Origin: Gerris lacustris
Lineage: Eukaryota; Arthropoda; Insecta; Hemiptera; Gerridae
Length of the DNA: 64,000 nucleotides
Assembly: GCA_951217055.1 (NCBI GenBank)
Contig: OX578279.1
Span: forward strand, 24,420,173 to 24,484,172
Direction of reading: 5' to 3'
A program made the position numbers and the translations under genes. Of the stretch, positions 1 through 12,041 are shown piece after piece (the stretch's first letter is position 1; every line of letters begins with the position of its first letter). Below the pieces are notes generated by a model. The model had not been told where the DNA came from. It searched no databases and worked only from the letters and a program-made list of their open reading frames with translations.

Positions 1-382
1 AATTTTTAAAATCTTATTCTACTATTGAACCCGTCTTTAAACGCCAAAAAAATATGCCGGGCTAAACTAGGTATATAATTACTTATTTATTTATTTATTT
101 CACTATTACTTTAACATGTGCTGCGAAATTGCATACTTAAATTTTATGCCATTGGCTTTGAGGGAGGGGGGGGGGGGGGGGGCACGTTTTTTTAAACACC
201 AAAAAAAAAAAATGTCGGGCTAACTAGGTATATAATTACTTATAATATTTATATAATTATTTATTTATTGACTATCACAACACTATTACTTTAACACGTG
301 CGGCGGAATTGCATACTTAAATTTTAGGTCTGGCTTTGGGGGGGGCACGTGCCCCCCGTGCCCCCCCCTGGGTGCGCCACTG
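1..382. mobile_element. Right end of a hAT-like DNA element, internally duplicated
   Basis: The segment ends with CCTGGGTGCGCCACTG, the reverse complement of the CAGTGGCG-type terminus typical of many hAT-like elements. Its body is a diverged tandem duplication: about 43-182 and 193-342 share the sequence running from a GCCGGGCTAA-like start through an AT-rich centre to a G-rich end. The first unit ends in a run of 17 G. The left terminus is outside the window, so target-site duplications cannot be checked. Confidence 0.55.
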
Positions 383-705
383 GTCTAGAAATAATAACAA
401 TAATTTTAGGAAATTGTTTTATTAAAACCCGTTTTTTCTCTCTCTTTCGCTTATACCTTAAGTGTAATGAGAATAAAAAAATATCGTGATGACGGACTAG
501 TTACCTTTGAGTTTTCGATACAAAAACAATAGTACATTACGCGTCGAGTGCGGAAAGTAGCATTTTGCATGCGAGTGTGGAGTTTGCACCCGAGCGACAG
601 TGAGGGTAGTAAAACCACACGAGCAATGTGAAATGCCGTTTTCGCACGAGTTGCGTACCGTACTTTATCTACGATTGTTAGATTTAAATAATAAATACAG
701 AAAAA

Positions 706-846
706 AATAAACTTGCTGTATGTAAGTTCGTATCTCTCTCTTGATAAAGATTGCATTAATTCTTGAGTTGTATTTTTTGCCGAATTAATTATTTCTGGAG
801 GAGTATTATTCTCCACATTTTCGTCAAAGTCACTTAATTCACCCAT
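706..846 (-). pseudogene. N-terminal fragment, possibly of a tyrosine-recombinase-type transposon protein
   Basis: From the ATG at 846 the reading frame gives an acidic start (MGELSDFDENVEN), then about residues 27-47 read QELMQSLSRERYELTYSKFI. After this the sequence joins the non-coding body shared by all copies, so the remaining residues up to the stop at 451 are probably not original coding sequence. The copy at 21290-21890 keeps the related ELMSSLSKEKYELTYRKFI, and the third copy keeps only a start, MSDLSDYDEN. A helical segment with a KERYxxxYxxF pattern resembles the SAM-like N-terminal domain of eukaryotic transposon tyrosine recombinases (Crypton-like). That family assignment is inference from one short motif; no catalytic residues remain. 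Confidence 0.4.
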
Positions 847-944
847 TGTTTTTCACTAAAAACTCTATATAAACAGTTACTTTAATAAAAGAACAGCAAA
901 TTAGTTTTGTTAAATGTAAACAAACTCGCTAATCGTGCGTAAAG

Positions 945-1000
945 CTGAAGAATTCCTCTTCTTTACCGCGCTAGTGTGGTAAAGAAGAGGAATTCTTCAG
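945..1000. repeat. Perfect 23-bp inverted repeat with a 10-nt loop
   Basis: The arms at 945-967 and 978-1000 are exact reverse complements, beginning CTGAAGAATTCC and ending GGAATTCTTCAG. The loop is GCGCTAGTGT. It lies upstream of the recombinase-like ORF start. The copy near 21730-21790 has a decayed version and the copy at 22459-22870 lacks it. Confidence 0.9.
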
Positions 1001-1125
1001 AACTATGAGACGTGCATTCGCAATGAATACAACTTCGTAAAGAATCATTTTCTACGCATCTAAACAGAGATACAATGTTCAATGTTTATATTTCGTATCA
1101 ATCGTAGATAAAATAATTTACAACT

Positions 1126-1767
1126 CAATGTTTTCAGTTTTCTTTGACCAAGGGTTTTATTGTTTCAAATAGAACGACAGCTTTTCAATGATGCCAAATT
1201 AATGTGAGCTAAAATTTGAATCAGCTGATGCCTCTCTGTCTTCGACCTACAACAATGCCAATACTTGAAAGATGTGATGACAGCAGAATAATGTTTATGA
1301 TCCAGGTATCTGACATTCCTTCATGTACATGACAGACTAGACTAATTATTCCTCTTCAAATAATTACATCTTATCTTAACCTAACTTGATTAATGATCCT
1401 AGCCATCATGAAAGTATTAAGCCAGTCAATCACCTTTCTTTATGATGTCATGTACAAGTGTCAAGATACAAAATCGATATTAATTTAGTGATGTATTCTA
1501 ATGCCAAACAACTTCCTAAATCTAGGTGTGACAGTGGACCCACTCCTACGTCTTGTTATAAACCAATGGAATTCAACATTTGTATTTAAATTTACTTTTG
1601 GTATTCAACATCTCTGGACTCTTGGTATTCAAAATGGATATCTTGGTTCCTAATTTAATATTAGGGTCCCTTCACCATGGCATATTACCCATTGAGATAA
1701 ATTTACCTAGTTATTCACGTTGACCTGGGAAATGGTTGCGTTTTTAGTAACTTTTGTATGCTAGATT
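1126..1767. other. No feature recognised
   Basis: AT-rich sequence with stops in all frames and no recognised repeat or RNA. Confidence 0.4.
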
Positions 1768-2050
1768 CAGTGGTTCCCAACCTTTTGTGTCTGGGGACCC
1801 ATTTTTGGTTGTTAGAATCCTCCTAAAATCATTTTTGGTTCCTTAAAATTATGTGATGAGAGATAGTAAGAATAACGCAACATAACAGTCAAATAAGGAA
1901 CTTTTACTATAAGTCTATGTATACAAAATTATACAAAATTACACTATAAAAGATTTAAGCTTACATTAACGGCAAGTAAAACAATGTTTACAATTTACCC
2001 TTGACGTGGTCGTTAACTTTTTGCCGAGACCCACCGGTTGGGAACCACTG
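1768..2050. mobile_element. Short hAT-type MITE with CAGTGGTTCCC ends
   Basis: The element starts CAGTGGTTCCCAACC and ends in its exact reverse complement, GGTTGGGAACCACTG. This is a classic terminus of non-autonomous hAT elements. The interior (283 bp in total) is AT-rich and non-coding. The flanks (GCTAGATT on the left, ACTAAATT one base beyond the right end) match at 6 of 8 positions, consistent with an old, mutated 8-bp target duplication. Confidence 0.8.
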
Positions 2051-3219
2051 TACTAAATTATCAAAGATGTCATTTTTAATTACACATCCTTTGCAATTAT
2101 GGTATTACAATAAGATTTGCTGAGATACAGGATGTATTTGAAATAATATATGATCAATTTATTTTATTTTTTTTTAAAAAAAAACATTTACCAATTCACA
2201 TAAAATAATTATAAATTACACTTGCTTACATAAATAATTAGAATATAACAAATTAATATAAAGATCCAAAAGCCTCCAAGAAGGAAAACCTTGAAACAGG
2301 AGGCCCAGGAGGCCAATTACATACTCTTTAGCCTAGTTAGTACATCTGGAGTAATATCAATTTAATGGATAATTAATGAAAGAAAAAAAAAATTGAAAAT
2401 AATAATCTATAGTAAGTGCGATGTAATGGCAATGACCGATTCATATCTCTCGAACTTATGTGTAAAGAAGAATTACGAGGATTGAGGACGATATAAAATA
2501 GCACTTCTAACTTGATTGTTATTATTTATTTTATTTTCTCTCAACTTGCAGCTGACGCTAGTGGGCTGTAGTGTAAAATATAGTCGCTGAACGTTTTTAG
2601 TAAAATAGTTTGAGGTTAAATGAAAAATGTTGCTACTCTATGTTTTGAATTTGGAGTATCCTTTTGTTGTGGAAAAGTTAGTCATCACGTTTTAAAAGAA
2701 GGAAGAAAATAAAAAAAAAAGTCAAAAAATTCAAAATTCTAGGTAAAAGATAGAAAACAAATTGATGAAAAATAACATTTATTTTATAGGTTATGTAGAA
2801 GGTATTGGCTTGATTGTTTGTACTTCCTGGAAATTTTATTTATTTGGCTTGATTGTTTGTACTTCCTGGAAACTTATTTGCCACTCATTATTGAGAGTAG
2901 CATCTGAAGTCTCCATCTTATAAATGCTGACGTCTAAAATTTTAAAAGTAACCTTTTGAACATACTCGTACGCGATGTTATATTAATCCCTGATAGCTTA
3001 AATAAAATAATCCCTTCAAGTACTTGCCAGCGAGCTATTAAAAGGTAGTAGTCTTTCACTCACTTACACTGAAGATGATATAAATGTTGAAACGCGTTTG
3101 TTTGTTAATATATAATTCATATTTCCTATTTTTTTTTTAATATTTATATTTATAAAAAGTTGCTCTTTTGAGGAACAATGTGTGCATAATATCCTTTAGC
3201 ATCTTAGGTACCTAGTTAT
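2051..3219. other. AT-rich region with one short tandem duplication
   Basis: A 39-bp-period duplication lies at 2805-2882, two copies of a unit containing TTGGCTTGATTGTTTGTAC. A CTGAAGATG...GAAACGCG motif of the kind found at ends of dispersed invertebrate repeats occurs at 3069-3095. A purine-rich stretch near 2265-2315 matches nothing recognised. Confidence 0.45.
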
Positions 3220-3790
3220 TTACGTTGTTTTAGTGGACACTTATTTGGTTCTTTTGGGGGTAAAATGGCCGCCATTTTGGAATCACGATGCATATTTGTG
3301 ATCTGTACTTCAAAATACCTTTTAAAATATATATCCAATTTATTTAAATATATATACCAAACATATACTCAAATTTATAAAAAAAAGATTTTTGGGTCAC
3401 CATAGTTACGGGCACCTCGAATTTATAAAAATTGTCTTTTTAATATAAACTGCCCAAAATATCATTGGCCCACAGAGAAGTATATTTTATATTTTAAATT
3501 TAGAGCCACTTCTAACCACCCTTTAGGAAATTTCTCTGTCACGTACAAGTACAATATGCAGTAGCCTTTGTGTATTTTCCCCTCATTTTCAGGACCTTTC
3601 CTTATGGGGTACCGGGGGGAGACTTTTTTTTTTGGGGGGGGGGGGGGGGTAAAATGGCAGTAATTTTTGTAAAAGCAATATATATTTGTAGTCTGCATTT
3701 TTATACCTTTAAAATGATACTCCACTCAAAAATTACAAAAAATAAAAAATGTGATCAGTTCGCAATTGCTCGATGATAGAAGAAATTTCG
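3220..3790. repeat. Two diverged copies of a dispersed repeat around a poly-G run
   Basis: Both 3250-3330 and 3640-3720 contain GGGGGTAAAATGGC followed by a similar AT-rich stretch (a TATATTTGTAGTCTGCAT-like segment). The second copy carries a 16-G run at 3634-3649. The sequence near 3840-3960 (ATACCAAATTTCAAAT followed by ACGGACGGACGG) resembles dispersed-repeat sequence also seen at 14630 and 36700. Confidence 0.45.
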
Positions 3791-4815
3791 AGTTTTGATG
3801 TTCACAACATTTTTCCTATTTGTGGGCCTTAGTTTAACTTGTATACCAAATTTCAAATCTCTAGTAGTAGTAGTAGCTACAATAGGTCGGGAGATATGAT
3901 TTAAAGATGCGACGGACGGACGGTCGAAATACCAAAAGCAAAGGGTTTCTAGGATGACCTCGAACCGAACTACCGAACCCTTTATTCTTTATGCATTGTC
4001 TTAAGTTACTCAAGTTGGATTATGAAGCATTATGTTAGAGAAATAAGATCACATGTTCATTTTTATATGTTATTTTCAATCCTTGCCTGACTATAATATA
4101 TTTTGAGATTGTTTCATTCCAAACAACAATAAATAACAAAAGAAATTATAACTCATTGGGCTTCTTTTTAATATGATGAGTTGGCTTGCCGCATTATTAT
4201 AGGGAAAATATTAATAATTATTATTAGTATTTTCGGTGAAGTGTGAAACATCTAAAAGCATATAGAGGAGTGTAAATAATAAATTGTTTATAGCACTATA
4301 GATATGAAGAATATTCTTAGACATTATTCTTAAGGAAGCCGTTTTTCTTATGAGAATGATAATAATAAACAGAGTATTTCTACATCTTGGACAGATCGTA
4401 TGATGCGATAAATCTACACTCAAGCAATGTCACCGAGATCTTTTACTCCCCAGTCTAAAGAAGTCTAAAATAAGCTTGGCAGATGGATAAAATAATTAAG
4501 TAGAGTACTTGGTATCTTCACCCTTTTCAAAATACGAAAAGAGATAACCACCATTTTAAAATAAGTAATCGTGTAACCATAACCCGTTGACAAGGTTTCT
4601 TTTACAAGATGGTTTTGGACTATTTAACTTAATTACTCTTAAAAATTATTTACTTTTCGACATACAGCAGTTTAACGGGATTATTGTAGTATTTTAGAAC
4701 TGTAAAATCATATTAGTTTTAAATATGGCTACCAGAAAACGTTTTTGGAATGTAATAATTACATATTCTTAAGCAAATTGAAAAGAGCTTTAAAATTATA
4801 TGGGACATACTATAT

Positions 4816-4893
4816 AAGCTTTAACTTTATTGCAACACCTACACCTACATTATGTAGGTGTTGATATTTCACACCTATATTTAGTTAAAGCTT
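4816..4893. repeat. Small nested foldback
   Basis: Outer arms AAGCTTTAACT (4816-4826) and AGTTAAAGCTT (4883-4893) are exact inverted repeats. Inner arms CAACACCTACA (4833-4843) and TGTAGGTGTTG (4853-4863) form a second hairpin. This is a MITE-like or regulatory stem-loop of unknown role. Confidence 0.7.
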
Positions 4894-5039
4894 CCTACAT
4901 TCAAAATACGTGCAAAGAATGGACATTTTGTAATAATAGTTACTAATTCTTTTTCTTCACTTAAAGACCTTTAAATTGATGTATAAAATTTCGTGTTGAC
5001 TAAAAACATTTTGTTTAGCCGTCCACCATATTGCCCGCC

Positions 5040-5260
5040 ATCTTGAGAATATTAAGCCGGCAATTCACGTTGCAGTATAACTGACAGGTAAAGCTGTACA
5101 GCAGAATCAGAGTGTGTATGCGATCGTAATTGTGCAGTTATGTCGTAATTTGATAGAACAACGCTTCGGTTTACCTGTACAGGTTTATCAGTCTGTCAGG
5201 TATACATACCCCAACCTGTACAGCCGGCTGTAAGCTGTAAGTGACACCTGTGTCCAGAAT
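5040..5260. repeat. Possible GC-richer MITE
   Basis: A block bounded by AGCCGGCAATTCACGTTGCA on the left and CCTGTACAGCCGGCTGTAAG on the right contains several CTGTACAG and CTGACAGG-like words in both orientations. Exact ends and a target duplication were not found. Confidence 0.3.
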
Positions 5261-5404
5261 GTCGTTCAATTTGGTCAATTTTTTATGCCAGTTATCATTA
5301 GACAAACACACAAACTTTTAAAATTGCTCGTTACTCGTTACTGAAATAAAGAACTCACTACGTTTACTTAAATAACTGTTTATTAAAAAAATGTTAATAA
5401 TTAC

Positions 5405-5523
5405 TAAATGGGGAACGGCATGGAAATGATTTGCAGAATTGCAACTTGTATGAAACCCATGTCTTTATACCAAGAGCCACTGGTGGTTCAAATCCCCGAG
5501 AGATAAGACATGTCATATATATA
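5405..5523 (+). mobile_element. tRNA-derived SINE, left part, split by a hAT insertion
   Basis: GGTTCAAATCCCC at 5486-5498 is a good RNA polymerase III B box, followed by GAGAGATAAGACATGTCA. The same module follows the B box in the SINE copies at 27722, 27862 and 32890. The SINE is interrupted at TATATATA by the hAT element at 5524-6391. It seems to resume at about 6400, where a TATCGTGTAGGTGTGTTAAA-like stretch corresponds to the SINE tail. Confidence 0.6.
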
Positions 5524-6391
5524 CAGGGCCGGATCTAGACATTTTTTAAGTGGATGCGAACAATATTTCAGCGCTATTGATTCGATACATAATCGAATCA
5601 AGGTGAAATACAGATTTCATTTTACAACCCAAATTGCATTGAAGTTCAAAGAAAATAATTTACTTAAGTATACTACTACATCCTACACAAATTTGACTAT
5701 CAAAAATGATATCGCAGTTTAAACAGTGTTTAATGCGCATAAAATAAACTAAAAATCATGCTGCAGTTTTGTAATTTTTCAAAGTGTTACACTTTACTAC
5801 TGAGGGAACCATCGTAACCGTACATACATTTGAACTTTAAAGAATGTGTAGGTTATTTTTTGATAGGGTTTTATTGCGAAAAAGAAATTTCAAGAACTGT
5901 ACAACATACTTCAAAATTAAAACCCCTCCAAAAATGTATTTATGGTTATTTATTTAGCGACCTCATATAATTAACCTTTACACACACACTCGAACAACTG
6001 AAGCCATTACATTCTTGAAAGTTGATATATAAAGAATATTCAGTAAACAGCAAAATTGAAAATTAATTGTTTAATTAATCCCCCTAATTTTACTCGGTGC
6101 GCAACTTGCGCTTTGAACCCTACTGCTGGGCACCCCTGAGTATAATTAATAAATAAAGTAGTAACAGTGATAAGTGAATTAACATTTACCATACATATAA
6201 TATGTACATGTACATATTATGTACAATTATTCAATATTTTGATTTCTACAAAAAAATGCATTGATGTACTGAATATCTACTTCATTTTCTATCCCTAATA
6301 CCTTTCCCCCTGTTTGGCGCCCTCGTCAGTTATTTGGCAATTTGGCGCCACCTGTAGCTGCGTAGTTAGCAGGATTCACGGTCCGGCCCTG
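5524..6391. mobile_element. Non-autonomous hAT element (CAGGGCCGG ends, TATATATA duplication)
   Basis: The left end is CAGGGCCGGATCTAG and the right end CACGGTCCGGCCCTG, giving inverted termini. Both flanks are TATATATA (5516-5523 and 6392-6399), an exact 8-bp target-site duplication as expected for hAT transposition. The 868-bp interior has no intact transposase and ends in a GC-richer part with GGCGCC words. It sits inside a SINE. Confidence 0.85.
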
Positions 6392-6399
6392 TATATATA

Positions 6400-6465
6400 T
6401 ATACTATTTCGTTAATTACTATATCGTGTAGGTGTGTTAAAATGGGCCATGGTCCATACTTCGCC
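6400..6465 (+). mobile_element. tRNA-derived SINE, right part
   Basis: The sequence just after the right target duplication (ATATCGTGTAGGTGTGTTAAA) corresponds to the segment after the CACACTGATGA module in other copies (for example ATCGTGGGGATGAGTAAAG at 27780). It therefore appears to continue the SINE begun at 5405. Confidence 0.4.
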
Positions 6466-8925
6466 TTGTATTAACCATTGTGTTGCTCGAGATGGAAAAA
6501 AACAATACCTGTAGCATCGGCTATTTTACACACTTCTTCTATTTTGACCTATATTTTATTTCTAATTACACTTAATTCAATTTAAAAAACAAGATCAGAA
6601 ATACGAGTATGTAATAAGATTAAAAAAAAATCTATTCTTAATTTTTCCCAGTCTCTGCTTTTTTATACAATGGTGTTCAAATGGCACTATTTACATTTTT
6701 TTCAGCTGAAAACTCTCTGTTTGAACAGGATTTTAAGTATGGAAGTCCTTGGAAGCGCCAATGTAATTATGCTTCTTGAATTCAAGTAATTGGAAAAATA
6801 CTTGGAAGGTAGAGAAGTAAGCGGCCTTGGATCGTTGGCCCGGTCCCCCACCTTCAACATACAAATCGTACCTTCTATAATAAAACCACTTTTCTTTACC
6901 GGACTTCTTAGAATTTGTAATTGCTTTTCAGAAACCTAACAAATATTTCATGTTCTTTTCAAATCTCATCTGAAGATTTTTTTTTTTTCTCTCTCCTCAT
7001 TTAGATTTAATTTAATTTATTCAACTTTTCTTTATTTTTAAATCAAATCATAAAAGAAGGTAAGTTAATTGCATTCCTAGTAAATATTTTTAAATGATTA
7101 CTCCTTGTGTTTGCATAAGAAGCCTCAGTGACTTTAATTTGTGACAAAGAAATTTTGAGGGAAATAGCTCTGCTTGTCTCAATCTACCATTTCCAAGATT
7201 CTTTTCAATAAATATTAAAATCTCTCTGAGAGTGATCACAACCACAGTTATATTACTGGAGTCTAAGCCAGCTAGCTACTTGCTGATAGCTGATTAATGA
7301 ATTCATTCATTCAACATTCATCCGCAGCCAGAGCCAGGACAGATTTAGGATTTAGCCTTAACTTAACAACACCAAAACCAAAACTATTTGACAGTCTTTT
7401 GGAGTATAGTAGAGTAGTAGAGCAACTTATCTATAACACCGGTCCGCAGAAAAATGTCAACATGCGGACTTCACCCATTCACCCATTTTCTTTACGATAG
7501 TAGATGAAAACCGAGATGATTGGGGGTGGCGTTTGGGAAGCGATAAGAATTACTCATGTACATTACATGAAAGAGAAAGCATTAGCCTATTTAATAGGAA
7601 GATGTAATTAGACAGTAACCCTCGAAGAACTCATCCGGTATTTATAATTTTGTTATAAACCAAAGAGTAAAACAAAAATTGTTCGTCCTTTGAGAAGTAC
7701 ATCAACAATTTATTTGACTCCAATAATTACATTCGTTTACACTAATCAATTATAATTTTTAATGAACGTGATAAAGTAACCTCATTTAACTGGACACGAA
7801 AGAAAGCCATGTTATTTTAAATAGAAGACATACGTTACTATTTATGACTCCCCTTACTTCTCGTGGGCATTTACAGCGAATTAGTGAATAGTTTTCTAAA
7901 CTTTTAAGTGATCATTTTTCTTTGACCCGTATAAATTAACCTTAAAGGTATATTCAATACATCTATATTTTATTAGTAAATAGACTAATTTTCTTTTTAC
8001 AAATAAAGAATTTATTAAGTAAGAATAGTCAGTTAAATGAGTTTTAAAATGATATAACAAGGTACAGTATTATAACATAAGTGACTCGCATATCCAGTTT
8101 TTATATACCTCGAGGGTAATTGTGTGCATAGGTAGTAGGTAAGTATTTTTCAGGTATACTTTAAGTTTAACGCAACTAAATATTTCAACCTCAGGCTCAT
8201 TAAGACAAGGCTTGTTGCATGCATTGCTAGATATTGATTTAATTATTATCGAGTATAACACAAAATGGCTCTTAAATATGCGATAGTTCAAACTTAAATT
8301 TCTTCACAATAAATTTGTTTTTAAAAATAATCTTAATATTTAGTTATTTAGTTTATATAAAATAGATTGCATTATTTTATTACATAACTTAACTTCTTAG
8401 ATAGTTGATAACACTTAAAAGCTTTGCTGGCTTTTATTTCTTCCATAAGACTAATGAACTCTAAACTAAAATAATTATTACAAAATTAGAATATTTAATA
8501 TAGAAGTGGTCTAACCATATATTAGTTCCCCACTATCTCAATTCCAGTTTATTAATACGATTATTATTATTATTATTGCTAATATAAAGGGATTATTTGT
8601 TCAAAGTTTACATCTTCTTTAGATATTATTATTGAAAGGGACTAATTAATGACAAAGTTGGCAAGCGATTATTCTACTTGTAATTCTAACTTCTATATCT
8701 TCAACTTAAGCTGAGGTAAATTAAGCCTTAAGTTCTATGTAAATTTCACGTAATATTGAATCATCTAAATATATATTAGGTATAGGTATTTCGTAACCTC
8801 TATTATTATTTTCTCATTGGAGCTTCTCTCTTCTTCAGCAAAGTATTATGATATTTTGCTGAGGGAATAAATAGAACAAATTCCAAGATACGTTTTATTA
8901 TTATATAGGGTAAGCTAGATTTCTG
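6466..8925. other. No feature recognised
   Basis: AT-rich DNA. A small hairpin near 8838-8864 (CAGCAAAGTATTATGATATTTTGCTG) was noted. No exon, RNA gene or terminal repeat was recognised. Confidence 0.4.
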
Positions 8926-8929
8926 ATAA

Positions 8930-9575
8930 ATCAACATATTCATAGATTTTGCTTCCGAGCTTACTGAAGGTAATGGAAGCTAAGTGGTCTTTCTGAAGAA
9001 CGAAAATATTTCATGTGTCCGCTTTCAAAAATTCCAAAACAGATAATCCGTTTCAGTCATCAGGGAACATTTTTGTTTGTTCCGTGTCTGTCTGTCGGTC
9101 TGTTTGTCTGTCACTCAATTTTTGTGAACCTACATATATCTTAAATTTTAAAAACTACACGTCCTATTTTAATGACATTTATATGGTAGGTCATATGTAG
9201 CCCATTGTTGGTCCCATATAAATTTCAACCCTCTGCGCCCATTTGTTACTCTTCAACATGCGCACAAACATACATTTATTTACACCTATATCTTTCAATG
9301 TACTCATCTGATTTTTTATGAAGTGGGTTTGTGGAAAGTAGACAACAGAAAGCCCTTGTAACCGTTAGTTTTATTTTAACCGTCTGCGCCCTTTAACTTT
9401 TGCTAATTTGATACTTTAATTCATGTAAAAAAATCAAAACAATTTTGACATATTAAAAAACCGGGGGAAGCAATTAAATAAATTAGACAATAATGGCTTG
9501 TAAAAAAGCATAAAATCAATAATGTACGTGATAGGATGCGAGGAATATGTGCTACTATAAATGGCAGTCTATTAT
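8930..9575 (+). repeat. Dispersed repeat R1, copy 1
   Basis: It begins near TTTGCTTCCGAGCTTAC and runs through GAAGAACGAAAATATTT, CCGTGTCTGTCTGTCGG and TCAATTTTTGTGAACC to a GGATGCGAGGAATATGTGC-like end. Copies or parts occur at 29990-30590 (inverted), 32320-32600, 34676-34720, 48225-49190 (both orientations) and 60500-61030. No intact ORF is shared, so this looks non-autonomous. Confidence 0.7.
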
Positions 9576-12041
9576 AATTTTAACTAATAAAGTTATTGAT
9601 ACTTTAATCTAATAATATATGTACTTAGATACATTAATCTCTTACTTTAACTTGATTTGACAAAAAAATAATTAAGTAATTACAACTGTTATTATCTCTT
9701 TTCTTGATTTGTACTTAGAAATAATTTATTACTTTTCTTTTATTACTTGTCAATTAAACTTCTCGAAAAGTTTTTTTTTGGCAGCTGGTTTATTAATTAG
9801 TGACACCATTTTGCTGTTTCTCTTGTTGTCTTATTTTGGACATTAGCTTTATACATGTTTAATTACAGTCACGAACAAAGTCTTTAGAATAATAATAATT
9901 ACAAGGTTACGCTTTTGTATAGGAAAGTTAAATGCATTGGCATGTTTCTTATGAAAGGGGTAGATTCCGAGTAAAAGAATAAGGCAAATTTATTTGATTT
10001 ATTCCTTTTTTATAAATCATAATTATTGCGTTGATAATTTTATCAAGAATTTTGCTACTGGAGACGTAGAGTAGGGTTCTATTCTTGGAAAATAAAAATG
10101 ATTTTGCCCTTTTCAACAACGTCACGCATTTAAAAACTGTGACTTGGATTTTTTCTCCTTATTTTTATATGTATGTAATTTAAAATAACCAATGTTTGGA
10201 TGCGATTTCAATTTCTATTAAAAGTACCAAAAGCAGTACTTCCATGAAACGTGAAAATGAGAGAGGAAACCTTATTTTCCTTTGGTTTTATTTTCCAGTT
10301 TTCTTTCTACCCAGGAATAGCTGTCTAGAACAGTTGCAATAGGAAGACTCCTCTCCGACTTTTTTCTCTTCCTAGAAATTCCAGGGGGGGGGGGGGGGGG
10401 TAATCTATGTTGAGTGTGAAATCAGTGAAATAAGAAATCGATCACTTTTATTGACTTCAGTTCTTTCAGTAGTAGGCATTTTTTCTGAATACGATTTCCG
10501 AGTAACAGTTTCAATTTGAAGATGTGATAAAATAATGCTGTTTGACCTCTTTGAAAGGGTTTCATTTATTTTTACTCTGTTTTCTTTTATAACTGGGATA
10601 TAGATTGCGTTAACTCCCCTACTCGTGGAAATTGGAGACAAAATTGGACCGGGTTTTCAACGTAATTCAAAAGTGATGGAAAACTAAAATTCTGAGTAAT
10701 TTATCGATTAATTTGAAAATAATATTTTCATCAAAACATATCTCTAGGAAATGAATATAAATTATTGTAAAAAAAATATATATTTATATATATCTGAAGC
10801 ATCTATCAAAAAAGCTTAATTTCATATTTTATAAACCAAAAAATATAAAAAACTCTATGAAGAAATCCACTTACTCAGTTATGCGACGACGTTTCAAATG
10901 TTAATCTTTAAGCAATTTGGGATACATTTTCGGAAAAATCATACCCCGAGACGAAATACAGAAATGAATTTTAGCTTTGAGGGCACTACTCACTAAAACC
11001 GCTGAATACCATGAAAAAAATTATTTCTCGAAAACGGTTTCGTAGATTTTGATTAAACATTCTAAATGTATAGTCGATTTAAATACGAATCTATCGATGT
11101 AAGCTGTTTTCCCGGGAAAAATCTACTTTCCAAGATATTGACGAAAATAAATTTAATATTGTTGAAAATCGAAAACAAAAGGTTTCTGGTTTCTGATAAG
11201 ACCAAGATTATATGAGAAAGTTAGTCTGAGTTTTCTCGAACCGATTTTGTTACACCTCTTCAGCTATCTATAGTATATTATATTCAGAAATGAAACTTAG
11301 TAAAATACCAAATAGAAAAGTCGCAGGCTTTGAAATAACTTTATTTCCCAAGAAATACCTCTACAACGCAAAGAGCATGATATTGCGTGAATTCGTAGTC
11401 GATGAATTATTGAAGATATTTATCTAATCCTATAATTGTACGGAGAATAGCACGAACTATAAGTGAATTTGAATGAAAATCAAGGGATTGAATAAATACG
11501 GATACACTTAAGTCGGTTCCCTTTAGAATTTATCCTTACCAACCACTTCATGCATCTGCATTTTATGCTCTTTATGAGTTTAAAAGCTAGGATATACAAG
11601 GATGATCCGACAATATCTCAAGTTGCATGTCACAATATGCTAATATCATTAAATCGAGTTGTTCTAATTATTCAGTCGTTCTTATAATTATTCATGTTGG
11701 TTCGTGTGCTTGTATAGAATAGAAAATACAAATCATCCTCTTCCTCTACATGGGCATCGACCCGTCGAGAGACAATTCTCAGAAAATCTTGATGATATAT
11801 GAATGTATACAATGGAGTTATAACTGTGCCCCGGCGCTTGCACATCCTCTTTCCTAACTCCGCCGTATTATACTAGAACTTTCCGACCTTAGCAAATATT
11901 AAAAGTTAAAACAATTCTCTGTTATCTCTCTCTTCGTTTTATTTTTTCATTGAAACCGAAACAAGGTTAGAGAAATAAAATTATTTATATTTGAGTACTG
12001 TAAATTGCAACAAGTTAGAACTGGAGAAATATCAAGTTTTT
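9576..12041. other. AT-rich region with one poly-G run and one dispersed repeat
   Basis: A run of 17 G lies at 10384-10400. The block at about 10906-11000 (AATCATACCCCGAGACGAAA, then a TTTAGCT-containing stretch) has a relative at 20085-20140. No gene was recognised. Confidence 0.4.

Larger units (their letters stand above)
530..1125 (-). mobile_element. Copy 1 of a dispersed element with a recombinase-like ORF start
   Basis: The same sequence recurs at 21290-21890 (same orientation) and 22459-22870 (inverted). All copies share a block with TACGCGTCTAGTGCGG-like sequence, an internal TTTATCTACGATTG that is repeated inverted near the far end as CAATCGTAGATAAA, and the start of an open reading frame on the element's sense strand. 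This copy also holds a perfect long hairpin at 945-1000. It looks like a non-autonomous deletion derivative in which the beginning of an ORF has been joined to the far end. Confidence 0.6.

Noticed and set aside
451..705. C-terminal part of the 131-codon ORF at 451-846
   Set aside because: It reads through the non-coding body shared by all copies of the element; only the first 47 residues look coding.
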